Assembly (NCBI RefSeq): GCF_013128195.2
Contig: NZ_CP053452.2
Coordinates: 9,114,001-9,178,000, forward strand
Length of the DNA stretch: 64,000 nt
Reading direction: 5' to 3'
Source: Frigoriglobus tundricola
GTDB taxonomy: Bacteria > Planctomycetota > Planctomycetia > Gemmatales > Gemmataceae
Shown here: positions 17,374-24,874 of the stretch, piece by piece
Numbering within the stretch: position 1 is the stretch's first letter
How the letters are laid out: each line of letters opens with the position of its first letter
Program-made: the position numbers and the translations under genes
The notes under the pieces: model-generated
Told to the model about the DNA's origin: nothing
Database searches by the model: none
What the model saw: the letters and a program-made list of their open reading frames with translations, nothing else

Positions 17374-18477
17374 ATGGGCTTCGAGTGCGGAATCGTCGGC
17401 CTGCCGAACGTCGGGAAATCGACCCTGTTCAACGCGCTGCTCTCGACCATGCAGGCCGAGGCCGCGAACTACCCGTTCTGCACCATCGAGCCCAACGTCG
17501 GCCGCTGCGCGGTGCCCGACGCCCGGCTCGCGGTCCTCGCGAAGATCGCGGGGTCGGCGAAGTTGATCCCGACGCAGTTGGAGTTCGTGGACATCGCCGG
17601 GCTGGTCCGCGGCGCCAGCAAGGGCGAGGGCAAGGGGAACGAGTTCCTGTCGCACATCCGCACGGTGGACGCGATCCTGTACGTCCTCCGGTGCTTCGAG
17701 GACCCGGACATCGTCCACGTCGAGGGGTCCATCGACCCGCTGCGTGACGCCGAGGTGATCGAAACCGAACTGCTCCTCGCGGACCTCGACAGTCTGGAGA
17801 AGCGCGTCCCCGCGGCGCAAAAGAAGGCGAAGGGCGGCGACAAGACCGCCGCCGAACAGCTCGGCATGATGGAGCGCGCCATGAAGGTGCTCCAGGACGG
17901 CAAACCCGCCAGCGCGGTGAACCCGAAGGACAAGGCCGAACGCAAACTTCTGGAATCGCTCCAACTCCTTACGTCCAAGCCGGTGATGTTCGTGTGCAAC
18001 GTGGACGAGGGCTCCGCGGCGACCGGCAACGCCCTGTCCGAGAAGGTGGCGGCGATGGCCGCGGCCCGCGGGGCATCGTCGGTGGTGGTGTCGGCGAAGA
18101 TCGAGGCCGAGATTTCCGTGCTGCCGAGCGAGGAGGAGAAGCGCGAGTTCCTGGCCGGGCTGGGGCTCGAAGAGACGGGGCTGGCCAAGGTCATCAAGGC
18201 CGGCTACCGGCTGCTCGACCTCATCACGTACTTCACGGTCGGGCCGAAGGAGGCCCACGCGTGGACGATCGTGAACGGCACGCTCGCGCCGGCCGCCGCG
18301 GGGGTGATCCACACCGACTTCGAGGCCGGGTTCATCCGCGCCGAGACGGTCGGTTACGACGACTACGTGCAGTACAGCGGCGAAGCCGGCGCGAAGAAGG
18401 CCGGGCGCTTCCGACTCGAAGGCAAAGAGTACGTGGTGCAGGACGGCGACGTGCTGCACTTCCGCTTCGGCCCGTGA
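17374..18477 (+). CDS. ychF: Ribosome-binding ATPase YchF (Obg-family)
   Basis: 367 residues, the normal YchF length. G1 P-loop GLPNVGKST at residues 9-17, G3-region DIAGLVRGASKGEGKGNEFL, then a coiled-coil insertion and a C-terminal TGS domain (AWTIVNGTLAPAAAGVIHTD; EGKEYVVQDGDVLHFRFG). YchF is a universally conserved P-loop protein that prefers ATP, binds the ribosome and 70S-linked factors, and affects stress responses. The ATG at 17374 gives the standard N-terminus MGFECGIVGL. The gene is bracketed by two related foldback repeats. Confidence 0.97.
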   Translation: MGFECGIVGLPNVGKSTLFNALLSTMQAEAANYPFCTIEPNVGRCAVPDARLAVLAKIAGSAKLIPTQLEFVDIAGLVRGASKGEGKGNEFLSHIRTVDAILYVLRCFEDPDIVHVEGSIDPLRDAEVIETELLLADLDSLEKRVPAAQKKAKGGDKTAAEQLGMMERAMKVLQDGKPASAVNPKDKAERKLLESLQLLTSKPVMFVCNVDEGSAATGNALSEKVAAMAAARGASSVVVSAKIEAEISVLPSEEEKREFLAGLGLEETGLAKVIKAGYRLLDLITYFTVGPKEAHAWTIVNGTLAPAAAGVIHTDFEAGFIRAETVGYDDYVQYSGEAGAKKAGRFRLEGKEYVVQDGDVLHFRFGP

Positions 18478-18492
18478 GCCGGGGAGAGTTTA

Positions 18493-18612
18493 AAAGAGTG
18501 TTTATCCGCAGATTACGCAGATAGACGCAGATTAAGAACAAAGAAATTCAGAATATAAATACTTTGTTTTTAATCTGCGTCTATCTGCGTAATCTGCGGA
18601 TAAACACTCTTT
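18493..18612. repeat. Long foldback repeat with perfect 43-bp arms, copy B
   Basis: Left arm 18493-18535 and right arm 18570-18612 are exact reverse complements over 43 bases. They contain ATCCGCAGATTACGCAGAT and AGACGCAGATTAA. The centre adds AACAAAG/CTTTGTT pairs around an AT-rich loop. It fills the space between the convergent ychF (stop 18477) and the DUF1080 gene (stop at 18619), so it may also stop transcription from both sides. Confidence 0.95.
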
Positions 18613-18618
18613 ATTTAA

Positions 18619-19362
18619 TCACTTCATCGGTTTGATCCGCACGTTCCGCCACGCGGTCGGGCCGTGGTCGCACTGGAGCATGAACGCGCCGGTCGGCGTT
18701 TCCTTGTTCTTCCAGTTGCCGCCGGTCGGCGTTTTCACTTCGACGTTCTCGTGGATCGCCTGACCGTTGAGCGTCGCCTTCACCATCACGGCGCTCGTCG
18801 TTTTCTCGCCCTTCGCGTCGAACCGCGGGGCCTTCCAGACGGCGGTGAGCGTCTGCCACTCGCCGGCCGGCTTGGACGCGTTCACTTTCGGCGGGACGCC
18901 CTTATCGAGGTACCCGCCCAGCGGATTCGCTCGCGGGTAGATGCCGCCCATGCCGCTACCGTCGAGATCCTTCTTGCCGAAACTGTCGATGATCTGGATC
19001 TCGTACACCTCGTGGAACTTGATGCCCGCGTTCGAGCCCTTCGCGATGAGGAACTCGACGTGAACCTCGCAGTCGCCGAACTCCTGCTTGGTGATGAGGT
19101 TCGGCAACCGGCCAGTTTCGCCGTTCACCCACACCTTACCGCCGTCTTTCTTGGTGGCTTTCAACCGCACGTCGGCCCGGTTCTTCGCGTCCGGTGCCAG
19201 CGCCACCTCATCGGTGAAGATCCACCCCGCATCGACCTTCTTCCACGCGGCCGGCGTCATCAGATCGATCCAGCCGTCCCCGTCGGTCTTCCTCGGCTCG
19301 TCGGCCTGAAGAGCGAGGACAAGCACGAAAGCGCACACAGCGACGGCGGCGAGGAAACGCAT
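18619..19362 (-). CDS. Exported DUF1080 protein (3-keto-disaccharide hydrolase family)
   Basis: 247 residues, with signal peptide RFLAAVAVCAFVLVLALQAD and AGGAG before the ATG. The single domain (about 30-247) carries FGDCEVHVEFLIAKGSNAGI, YEIQIIDSFGK, DLDGSGMGGIYPRA and GEWQTLTAVWKAPRFD. It ends with GPTAWRNVRIKP, the typical order of the DUF1080 / laminin-G-like jelly-roll fold (PF06439), for which 3-keto-glycoside hydrolysis has been reported. Planctomycetes carry many paralogues; whether this one is catalytic cannot be told. It is divergent from the lactonase gene that starts about 110 bases away, so they may share a regulatory region. Confidence 0.9.
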   Translation of the reverse strand: MRFLAAVAVCAFVLVLALQADEPRKTDGDGWIDLMTPAAWKKVDAGWIFTDEVALAPDAKNRADVRLKATKKDGGKVWVNGETGRLPNLITKQEFGDCEVHVEFLIAKGSNAGIKFHEVYEIQIIDSFGKKDLDGSGMGGIYPRANPLGGYLDKGVPPKVNASKPAGEWQTLTAVWKAPRFDAKGEKTTSAVMVKATLNGQAIHENVEVKTPTGGNWKNKETPTGAFMLQCDHGPTAWRNVRIKPMK

Positions 19363-19471
19363 GAGCAGCTCTCCTGAACCGATTTCGGTACCCGGCAGTG
19401 GTACCGTTCATTATCATCAACCCGCTTCCCCAGCAGGGGAATCGTTTTTCCTGACTTCTGGGAGTCTCTCC

Positions 19472-20590
19472 ATGTTGCTCTCGCGCTTCGCGCTCGTTGC
19501 GGCCGGGCTGGCCGGCCTCGGATCGGCCGGGTCCGCCGCCGAACACTGGGTCTACCTCGGCGTGTACACGGGAAAAGGCGCCACGGACAGTAAGGGCATC
19601 TACCGCTCGAAGTTCGACGACGCGACCGGCAAGTTGACCCCGCCGGAACTCGTGGCCGAAATGGACAGCCCGTCGTTCGTCACGATCCACCCGAACAAGA
19701 AGTTCCTCTACGCGGTCGGTGAGGGCGGCGGGAAGGACGGCGGCCCGGTGGTCGCCTTCGCGCTCGACGCGAAGACCGGCGCGCTCACCAAGCTCAACGA
19801 GGACAAGAGCGGCGGCAGCGGGCCGTGCCACATTGCCATCAGCCCGAAGGGCGACTTCGCGGCGGTCGCCAACTACGGCGGCGGGAGCACCTGCGTGTTC
19901 GCGGTGGAACCGGACGGCACGCTCGGCAAGCGGCTCGGGTTCGTGCAGCACAAGGCCAACAGCAAGGACAAGGGCCGGCAGGGCGCACCGCACGCCCACT
20001 TCTGCGCGTTCAACGCCGCCGGCGACCACCTGTACACCGTGGACCTGGGCATCGACAAGGTGAAGGTCTTCCACGTCAGCCTGAAAAAGGGTCTCGAGGA
20101 AGACGACGAGGAGGACGTGACGACGCCCGCCGGCAGCGGCCCGCGGCACATGGCCTTCCCGCCGGACGGCAAGGGCTTCTACGTGTGCGGCGAACTCGAC
20201 TCGACGGTGAACGTGGTGAAAGGCGGAAAGGTGGTTCAGTCGCTCTCGACGCTGCCCCAACCGACGCCGGGCAACTCGACCGCGGAGTGCATCGTCGCGC
20301 CGGACGGCAAGTTCGTATACGTCTCGAACCGCGGGCACAACAGCATCGCGGTCTTCAAAGTGAAGGACGACAAAACCCTGGAGGGCTCCGGACACATCAC
20401 CGGCGACATCAAGATCCCGCGCAATTTCAACATCGACCCGAGCGGCAAGTGGATGCTGATCGCGAGCCAAGACGGCGGCAAGGTGGGCGTGTGGGAGCGG
20501 GACACCGCCACCGGCGGCGCCAAGGAAACTGGTAACACCGCCAAGGTGAGCAAGTGCGTGTGCGTGAAGTTCGTGCCCGTTGAGAAGTAA
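19472..20590 (+). CDS. Exported lactonase-family seven-bladed beta-propeller
   Basis: 372 residues from ATG 19472, preceded by GGGAG. Signal peptide LSRFALVAAGLAGLGSAGSAA. The mature protein is a 6-phosphogluconolactonase-like propeller (PF10282): EHWVYLGVYTG, SKGIYRSKFD, SPSFVTIHPNKKFLYAVGE, GSGPCHIAISPKGDFAAVAN, APHAHFCAFN, GSGPRHMAF, VSNRGHNSIAVF and FNIDPSGKWMLIASQ. The conserved His residues near APHAH and PRH are those expected in this family. Export argues against a role in cytoplasmic pentose-phosphate metabolism; the true sugar-lactone substrate is unknown. A good hairpin terminator follows. Confidence 0.9.
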   Translation: MLLSRFALVAAGLAGLGSAGSAAEHWVYLGVYTGKGATDSKGIYRSKFDDATGKLTPPELVAEMDSPSFVTIHPNKKFLYAVGEGGGKDGGPVVAFALDAKTGALTKLNEDKSGGSGPCHIAISPKGDFAAVANYGGGSTCVFAVEPDGTLGKRLGFVQHKANSKDKGRQGAPHAHFCAFNAAGDHLYTVDLGIDKVKVFHVSLKKGLEEDDEEDVTTPAGSGPRHMAFPPDGKGFYVCGELDSTVNVVKGGKVVQSLSTLPQPTPGNSTAECIVAPDGKFVYVSNRGHNSIAVFKVKDDKTLEGSGHITGDIKIPRNFNIDPSGKWMLIASQDGGKVGVWERDTATGGAKETGNTAKVSKCVCVKFVPVEK

Positions 20591-20604
20591 CGACCCCCGA
20601 ACGA

Positions 20605-20648
20605 ACCGGCCGCGGAGCATTGAGGCACCTTGATGATCCGCGGCCGGT
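20605..20648 (+). terminator. Hairpin terminator after the lactonase gene
   Basis: Perfect 12-bp stem, ACCGGCCGCGGA (20605-20616) with TCCGCGGCCGGT (20637-20648), a 20-base loop, and a T-rich tail GTTTGTTTGG directly after. It lies between the lactonase stop (20590) and the stop of the minus-strand small gene (20665), so it may work in both directions. Confidence 0.7.
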
Positions 20649-20664
20649 GTTTGTTTGGTCGGTC

Positions 20665-20910
20665 TCAGAACTGCCGGATCTCGACCGTGTACCCCTGTTG
20701 CCGCAGGCGAACGGCGAGCAGTTCGGCACGCGCGTGGAGCCGGAAGGTGCCCTTGCTCTGCCAGTCGGAAGCGCCGCGCCGGGCGACGACCTCGAACCGG
20801 TGGTGCGGGAGGAGCGCCGGCGGGCCGCCGTCGGCTCGAGCGGGGACCGCGGCGAGGCCCGTTAACGTTGCGGTGGCGATAACCGCGGACAGTATCAGCT
20901 TGCGGATCAT
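20665..20910 (-). CDS. Small exported protein of unknown function
   Basis: 81 residues from ATG 20910, preceded by AAGGAGAG. The signal peptide IRKLILSAVIATATLTGLAA is followed by PARADGG and a mature chain of about 55 residues. The mature part (FEVVARRG, GTFRLHARAELLAVRLRQQG, YTVEIRQF) has the beta-alpha-beta look of a very small domain, perhaps related to SPOR-like or short periplasmic domains, but I do not recognise it. The signal peptide and ribosome-binding site make it a convincing gene despite its size. Confidence 0.7.
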   Translation of the reverse strand: MIRKLILSAVIATATLTGLAAVPARADGGPPALLPHHRFEVVARRGASDWQSKGTFRLHARAELLAVRLRQQGYTVEIRQF

Positions 20911-21320
20911 GGCTCTCTCCTTGCCGGAGGTCGTGTTTGCGTTGACCTTCCTGTGTTCTGAACGGTGCCGGGCCGGACCGTTGCGCCCGCCGCGCGGCTC
21001 CCTGCCGAATTTCACCGCGCGTCCGACCGAAAACGCGGTAACCTCACTCGTTGCAATAACGGGCGCATTTTGAGCAATCGCGAAAAGATGGGCAGGTAAT
21101 GAACGCCCTGGGCACAAGGCGGCTACTTCGCGCGAACCTGGTGCCCGGCCCGGATCTCAATTCTTCCAGTTAACCGCCGCCCGACTGTCGGGGCTTACAC
21201 GCAACTCTCTTTCCCAGAGGTTTTTGCTACTCAATGCCTCGCGAACTTGCGGTGGTTGACGTTTTAGCTCCGATTAGCGGAGCTATTTTTCTTGGAGGAC
21301 GACAGGTAGAGGACCGTACC
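20911..21320. other. Divergent intergenic region with an early terminator
   Basis: 410 bases between two divergently transcribed genes. The left part is the leader of the small exported protein. The right part holds a terminator-like hairpin (21265-21290) shortly before the ribosome-binding site of the next gene. Base composition around 21230-21300 is lower in GC than the surrounding genes. No other gene is visible. Confidence 0.5.
21265..21290 (+). terminator. Intrinsic terminator or attenuator upstream of the 188-residue gene
   Basis: Stem TAGCTCCG (21265-21272) with CGGAGCTA (21278-21285), a five-base loop ATTAG and a run of five T at 21286-21290. It is followed four bases later by GGAGG and, at 21321, by a GTG start. 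This is the best-formed rho-independent terminator in the window, and it sits in front of a gene, which suggests attenuation or insulation from an upstream transcript. Confidence 0.6.
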
Positions 21321-21887
21321 GTGACCGACGACCTGGCGCACCCCGCGCTCCTCAACACCTGGAAGCACCACGCCGGCTGGATTCGCGGGCGCATCACGGC
21401 GGCGGCGCACGCGGGCGCCGACGGCATCGCGCGGCTACCCGCGGAGATGGCGGTCGTCGGTTCGCGCCTCATGGATCTCTATGTCGGCGCGTTCGCGCCG
21501 GCAGCCATTGCCGAGTGCGTTTTCACCGAACTCAAGGCGCGCGGGCTGTTCGAATACGAGCCACTGGCGAAGTGGCTGGCGGAACGCGGCGCGTACGAGA
21601 TGACGGAACTGCCCGATCGCTCGAAGTGGACGATCCGGCTCGGCCCCGCCACCGGCCGCTACCTGCACCTGCACCCCGGCCGCTGGGCGCCGCACACGAT
21701 GCGCGTGCAAGCGAACACGCTGCGGTCCGCAGTGATGGCGCACGCCCACGCGCGGCTCACCGGCCGCGACGCGCGCGACCTCGCGGTGGTGAACGAGGCG
21801 CGCCGGCTCTACCTCGGTCTGCTCCCCGTCCGCGAACTCACCGGCGACGGCGGCCTCGGCGCAGTCATCGCCGCTTTGGCGGAATAA
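21321..21887 (+). CDS. Protein of unknown function
   Basis: 188 residues from GTG 21321, preceded by AGAGGA. An in-frame ATG at 21234 would add 29 residues, but that extension runs through a terminator hairpin, so it is less likely. The product is soluble, helical and rich in Ala and Arg: HPALLNTWKHHAGWIRGRI, SRLMDLYVGAFAPAAIAEC, TELKARGLFEYEPLAKWLAE, TIRLGPATGRYLHLHPGRWA and RSAVMAHAHARLTGRDARDL. No signal peptide or known motif. It may be conserved in related species, which I cannot check. The foldback copy C starts almost at its stop codon. Confidence 0.65.
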   Translation: MTDDLAHPALLNTWKHHAGWIRGRITAAAHAGADGIARLPAEMAVVGSRLMDLYVGAFAPAAIAECVFTELKARGLFEYEPLAKWLAERGAYEMTELPDRSKWTIRLGPATGRYLHLHPGRWAPHTMRVQANTLRSAVMAHAHARLTGRDARDLAVVNEARRLYLGLLPVRELTGDGGLGAVIAALAE

Positions 21888-22011
21888 GAGCTTTCCTCCG
21901 CAGATTTTGCAGACGGGCGCAAATCGAAATAGGGAAAAATAACAAGCAGAGAATTAATCGGATATTATAATCTGCACCCATCCTCGAAATCTGCGGATAC
22001 ACTTCTCTCTT
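21885..22011. repeat. Degenerate foldback repeat, copy C
   Basis: Left side AAGAGCTTTCCTCCGCAGAT and on to GGGCGCAAATC, right side ending AATCTGCGGATACACTTC and TCTCTT. The sides pair imperfectly, with an AT-rich centre. The CCGCAGAT/ATCTGCGG core and AT centre match copies A and B at 17145 and 18493. It begins at the stop codon of the preceding gene and ends 55 bases before malQ. Confidence 0.7.
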
Positions 22012-22065
22012 GTCCGTTCCTCTGATACCCCAAGTGGAGAGCTTTCTGCCGCGCAGGGGGTCCGC

Positions 22066-23580
22066 ATGTCCACGCCGTTCGTTCCGCGTTCGTCGGGCAT
22101 CCTCTTACACCCGACCAGTCTGCCCGGGCCGTTCGGGATCGGCGACCTCGGCCCGATCGCCTACCGGTGGGTGGAGACGCTCGCAGCGATGAAGCAGTCG
22201 TGGTGGCAGGTGCTCCCGCTCGGACCGACGGGCGCCGGCGACTCGCCGTACCAGTCGTTCTCCGCGTTCGCGGGCAACGTCAACCTGCTCAGCCCGGAGG
22301 TGCTACAGAAGGAAGGGCTGGTGTCCGCCGAACTGTGGGCCGGGGAGCAGTTCGACGGGGACCACGTCGATTACGCCCGGGTCACCCCCTTCAAAACGAA
22401 ACTGCTCCGCGTCGCGTGGGACGCGTTCCGCGGGGGTAAGGCCGCGCACCTGAAGCCGGAGTTCGAGAGCTACTGCGCCGTGGAGGCCGGGTGGCTGAAC
22501 GACCACGCGCTGTTCGTCGCCATCCGCGAGGCGCTCGGCGGCACGAACCTGGTCGCGTGGCCGCCGGACCTGCTGCGGCGGAACCCGGTCGCGCTCGCGG
22601 AGCTGGAAAAGAAGCTCGCGAGTGAGATCCTGCTCCACAAGTTCGGGCAGTTCCTGTTCGACCGCCAGTGGACCGCGCTCAAGGCGTTCGCCGCCGAGCG
22701 CGGCGTGCGCGTCATCGGCGACGCCCCCATCTTCGTCGCGCTCGACTCGTCGGACGTGTGGGCCAACCCGGACCAGTTCCTGCTCGACGCCGACCGGATG
22801 CCGACCGTGGTGGCCGGCGTGCCGCCGGACTACTTCTCCGCCGACGGCCAGCACTGGGGCAACCCGATCTACGACTGGAAGCGGATGGAGGCGACGGGCT
22901 TCGCGTGGTGGTGCGCCCGCGTGCTGCGGCAACTGAAGCAGGTCGATCTGATCCGCCTCGATCACTTCCGCGGCTTCTGTCAGGCGTGGCACATCCCCGC
23001 GACCGAGCTGACGGCGCGCGTGGGACAGTGGGTGGACGGGCCGGGGCTGAAGCTGTTCGAGCGGGTGCGCACGTCCGTCGGCGGCCTCCCGCTCATCGCG
23101 GAGGACCTGGGCGTCATCACCCCCGACGTGGTCGCGCTGCGGGACGCCCTCGCCCTGCCGGGCATGCGCGTGATCCAGTTCGCACTCGACGGGCCGACGA
23201 ACCTGCACTGGCCGCACAACTTCGTCCCGAACAGCGTGTGCTACACCGGCACGCACGACAACGACACCGTGAACGGCTGGTACGGAACCCTGAACGACCA
23301 CGACCGGAACTATCTGTCGCTGACGCTCGGGAAGGGGATCGGCGACCCGGCGTGGGACCTGATCCGGTCCGCGTGGGCGTCGGTCGCGGTGCTGGCAATT
23401 GCACCGCTCCAGGACCTGCTGAGCATGGGCAGCGACGCGCGGATGAACAAGCCGGGCGTCGCAACGGGCAACTGGCGGTGGCGGTTCCGGCTCGACCAGT
23501 TCCGCCCGGACGTGATCCAGCGAATGACCGATCTCACGACGCTCTACAACCGAGTCCCGACCAAAACCGAGCCGAAGTAG
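22066..23580 (+). CDS. malQ: 4-alpha-glucanotransferase (amylomaltase, GH77)
   Basis: 504 residues, the usual bacterial length. It moves alpha-1,4-glucan segments between chains, releasing glucose, in maltodextrin and glycogen metabolism in the cytoplasm. The N-terminus SSGILLHPTSLPGPFGIGDL and GDSPYQSFSAFAGN are GH77 hallmarks. The catalytic residues fit D299 (RLDHFRGF, nucleophile), E346 (IAEDLGVI, acid/base) and D398 (GTHDNDTV). WWQVLPLGPTG is the substrate-loop segment. The start is ATG 22066 after GCAGGGGG. No glycogen phosphorylase or synthase gene lies in this window, so it stands apart from its pathway. Confidence 0.96.
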   Translation: MSTPFVPRSSGILLHPTSLPGPFGIGDLGPIAYRWVETLAAMKQSWWQVLPLGPTGAGDSPYQSFSAFAGNVNLLSPEVLQKEGLVSAELWAGEQFDGDHVDYARVTPFKTKLLRVAWDAFRGGKAAHLKPEFESYCAVEAGWLNDHALFVAIREALGGTNLVAWPPDLLRRNPVALAELEKKLASEILLHKFGQFLFDRQWTALKAFAAERGVRVIGDAPIFVALDSSDVWANPDQFLLDADRMPTVVAGVPPDYFSADGQHWGNPIYDWKRMEATGFAWWCARVLRQLKQVDLIRLDHFRGFCQAWHIPATELTARVGQWVDGPGLKLFERVRTSVGGLPLIAEDLGVITPDVVALRDALALPGMRVIQFALDGPTNLHWPHNFVPNSVCYTGTHDNDTVNGWYGTLNDHDRNYLSLTLGKGIGDPAWDLIRSAWASVAVLAIAPLQDLLSMGSDARMNKPGVATGNWRWRFRLDQFRPDVIQRMTDLTTLYNRVPTKTEPK

Positions 23581-23831
23581 AACTCGAACGCCTCGCCCTC
23601 GAGGGTTGCGTCGGATAGCGGGAAGCCGCTGTAAACCAAGAGTCCGGCGATCGGGCGCGCAGCGTCGTTGGGGGCATCCGGGGTGGCACAATTGCTCACA
23701 CGGCCCGGCTGAACTGCGTGAGAAGCACCCGCGACCGGGAGCGCATCCGGACGGGCCAGAGCAGGCTCCCCTTCCCAACCGAGAAGCGAATCCCATAGGA
23801 TCGATAGGACAGGAGTCGAACCGGAGGGCGG

Positions 23832-24746
23832 ATGACCAGCAGCAGTTACAACCTGACCCACCTGAAGGCTCTCGAAGCCGAGAGCGTTCACATCATCCGC
23901 GAGGTCGCCGCCGAGTTCGAGCGGCCGGTGATGCTCTACTCGATCGGCAAGGACTCCGCCGTCATGCTCCGGTTGGCGCAGAAGGCGTTCCACCCCGGCC
24001 GGCTGCCGTTTCCGCTGCTGCACGTCGATACGACGTGGAAGTTCCGGGCGATGACCGAGTTCCGCGACCGGTACTGCCGCGAGCAGGGGCTGGAGCTAAA
24101 GGTGTGGACGAATCGGGAGGGGAAGGCCCAGGACATCAACCCGTTCGACCACGGCTCGAAGAAGTACACCGACATCATGAAGACGGTGGCGCTGAAACAG
24201 GCGCTCAACCATTACCAGTTCGACGCGGCGTTCGGCGGCGCGCGCCGGGACGAGGAGAAGAGCCGGGCCAAAGAGCGCGTCTACAGCTTCCGCGACCGCC
24301 TGCACCAGTGGGACCCGAAGAACCAGCGGCCGGAGCTCTGGAACCTGTACAACGGCAAAGTGAACAAGGGCGAGAGCATCCGCGCCTTCCCGCTGAGCAA
24401 CTGGACCGAGCTGGACGTTTGGCAGTACATCCATTTGGAGCACATCCCGATCGTGCCGCTCTACTTCGCCGACGTCCGCCCGGTCGTCGAGCGCGACGGC
24501 ACGCTCATCATGGTGGACGACGAGCGGATGCGGTTGCGGCCCGGCGAGGTGCCCATGATGAAGCGGGTCCGGTTCCGCACGCTGGGCTGCTACCCGCTCA
24601 CGGGGGCGATCGAGAGCACCGCGACGACGCTGCCCGAGATCATCGAGGAGATGCTGCTGGCGCGGAACTCCGAGCGCCAGGGCCGGGTGATCGACCACGA
24701 CGAGTCGGGATCGATGGAGCAGAAGAAGCGCGAGGGGTACTTCTGA
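23832..24746 (+). CDS. cysD: Sulfate adenylyltransferase small subunit
   Basis: 304 residues, typical CysD length. With the CysN GTPase it forms ATP sulfurylase, making adenosine 5'-phosphosulfate from sulfate and ATP. It is a PP-loop ATP-pyrophosphatase-type protein: MLYSIGKDSAVMLRLA is the nucleotide-binding PP motif. FPLLHVDTTWKFRAM, FDAAFGGARRDEEKSRAKER, FPLSNWTELDVWQYI and RTLGCYPLTGAIES are family landmarks. GGAGG precedes the ATG closely. It is followed by cysNC after 128 bases, an unusually large gap for this pair, filled by a foldback repeat. Confidence 0.96.
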   Translation: MTSSSYNLTHLKALEAESVHIIREVAAEFERPVMLYSIGKDSAVMLRLAQKAFHPGRLPFPLLHVDTTWKFRAMTEFRDRYCREQGLELKVWTNREGKAQDINPFDHGSKKYTDIMKTVALKQALNHYQFDAAFGGARRDEEKSRAKERVYSFRDRLHQWDPKNQRPELWNLYNGKVNKGESIRAFPLSNWTELDVWQYIHLEHIPIVPLYFADVRPVVERDGTLIMVDDERMRLRPGEVPMMKRVRFRTLGCYPLTGAIESTATTLPEIIEEMLLARNSERQGRVIDHDESGSMEQKKREGYF

Positions 24747-24863
24747 GCAGTGGACAGAGAAGAGTGGGCAGTGAAGATGCTGTGTCGAACTGCCCACTTA
24801 GGAACTGCGTCGGTTTTCAATCGAGCATTGCAACTTCACTGCCCACTTTTCACTGCCCACTGA
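24747..24863. repeat. Foldback repeat between cysD and cysNC
   Basis: The left side (24747-24776) contains AGAGTGGGCAGTGAAG. The right side (24834-24863) contains CTTCACTGCCCACTTTTCAC then TGCCCACT. A further AACTGCCCACTT unit lies inside at 24788-24799. The arms pair over about 28 bases with a few changes. It starts at the cysD stop codon and ends 11 bases before the cysNC ATG. Confidence 0.85.
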
Positions 24864-24874
24864 GAACTACGACG

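Noticed and set aside
23606..24874. N-terminal extension of CysNC through cysD
   Set aside because: The frame stays open by chance across cysD; the ATG at 24875 gives the normal CysN N-terminus.
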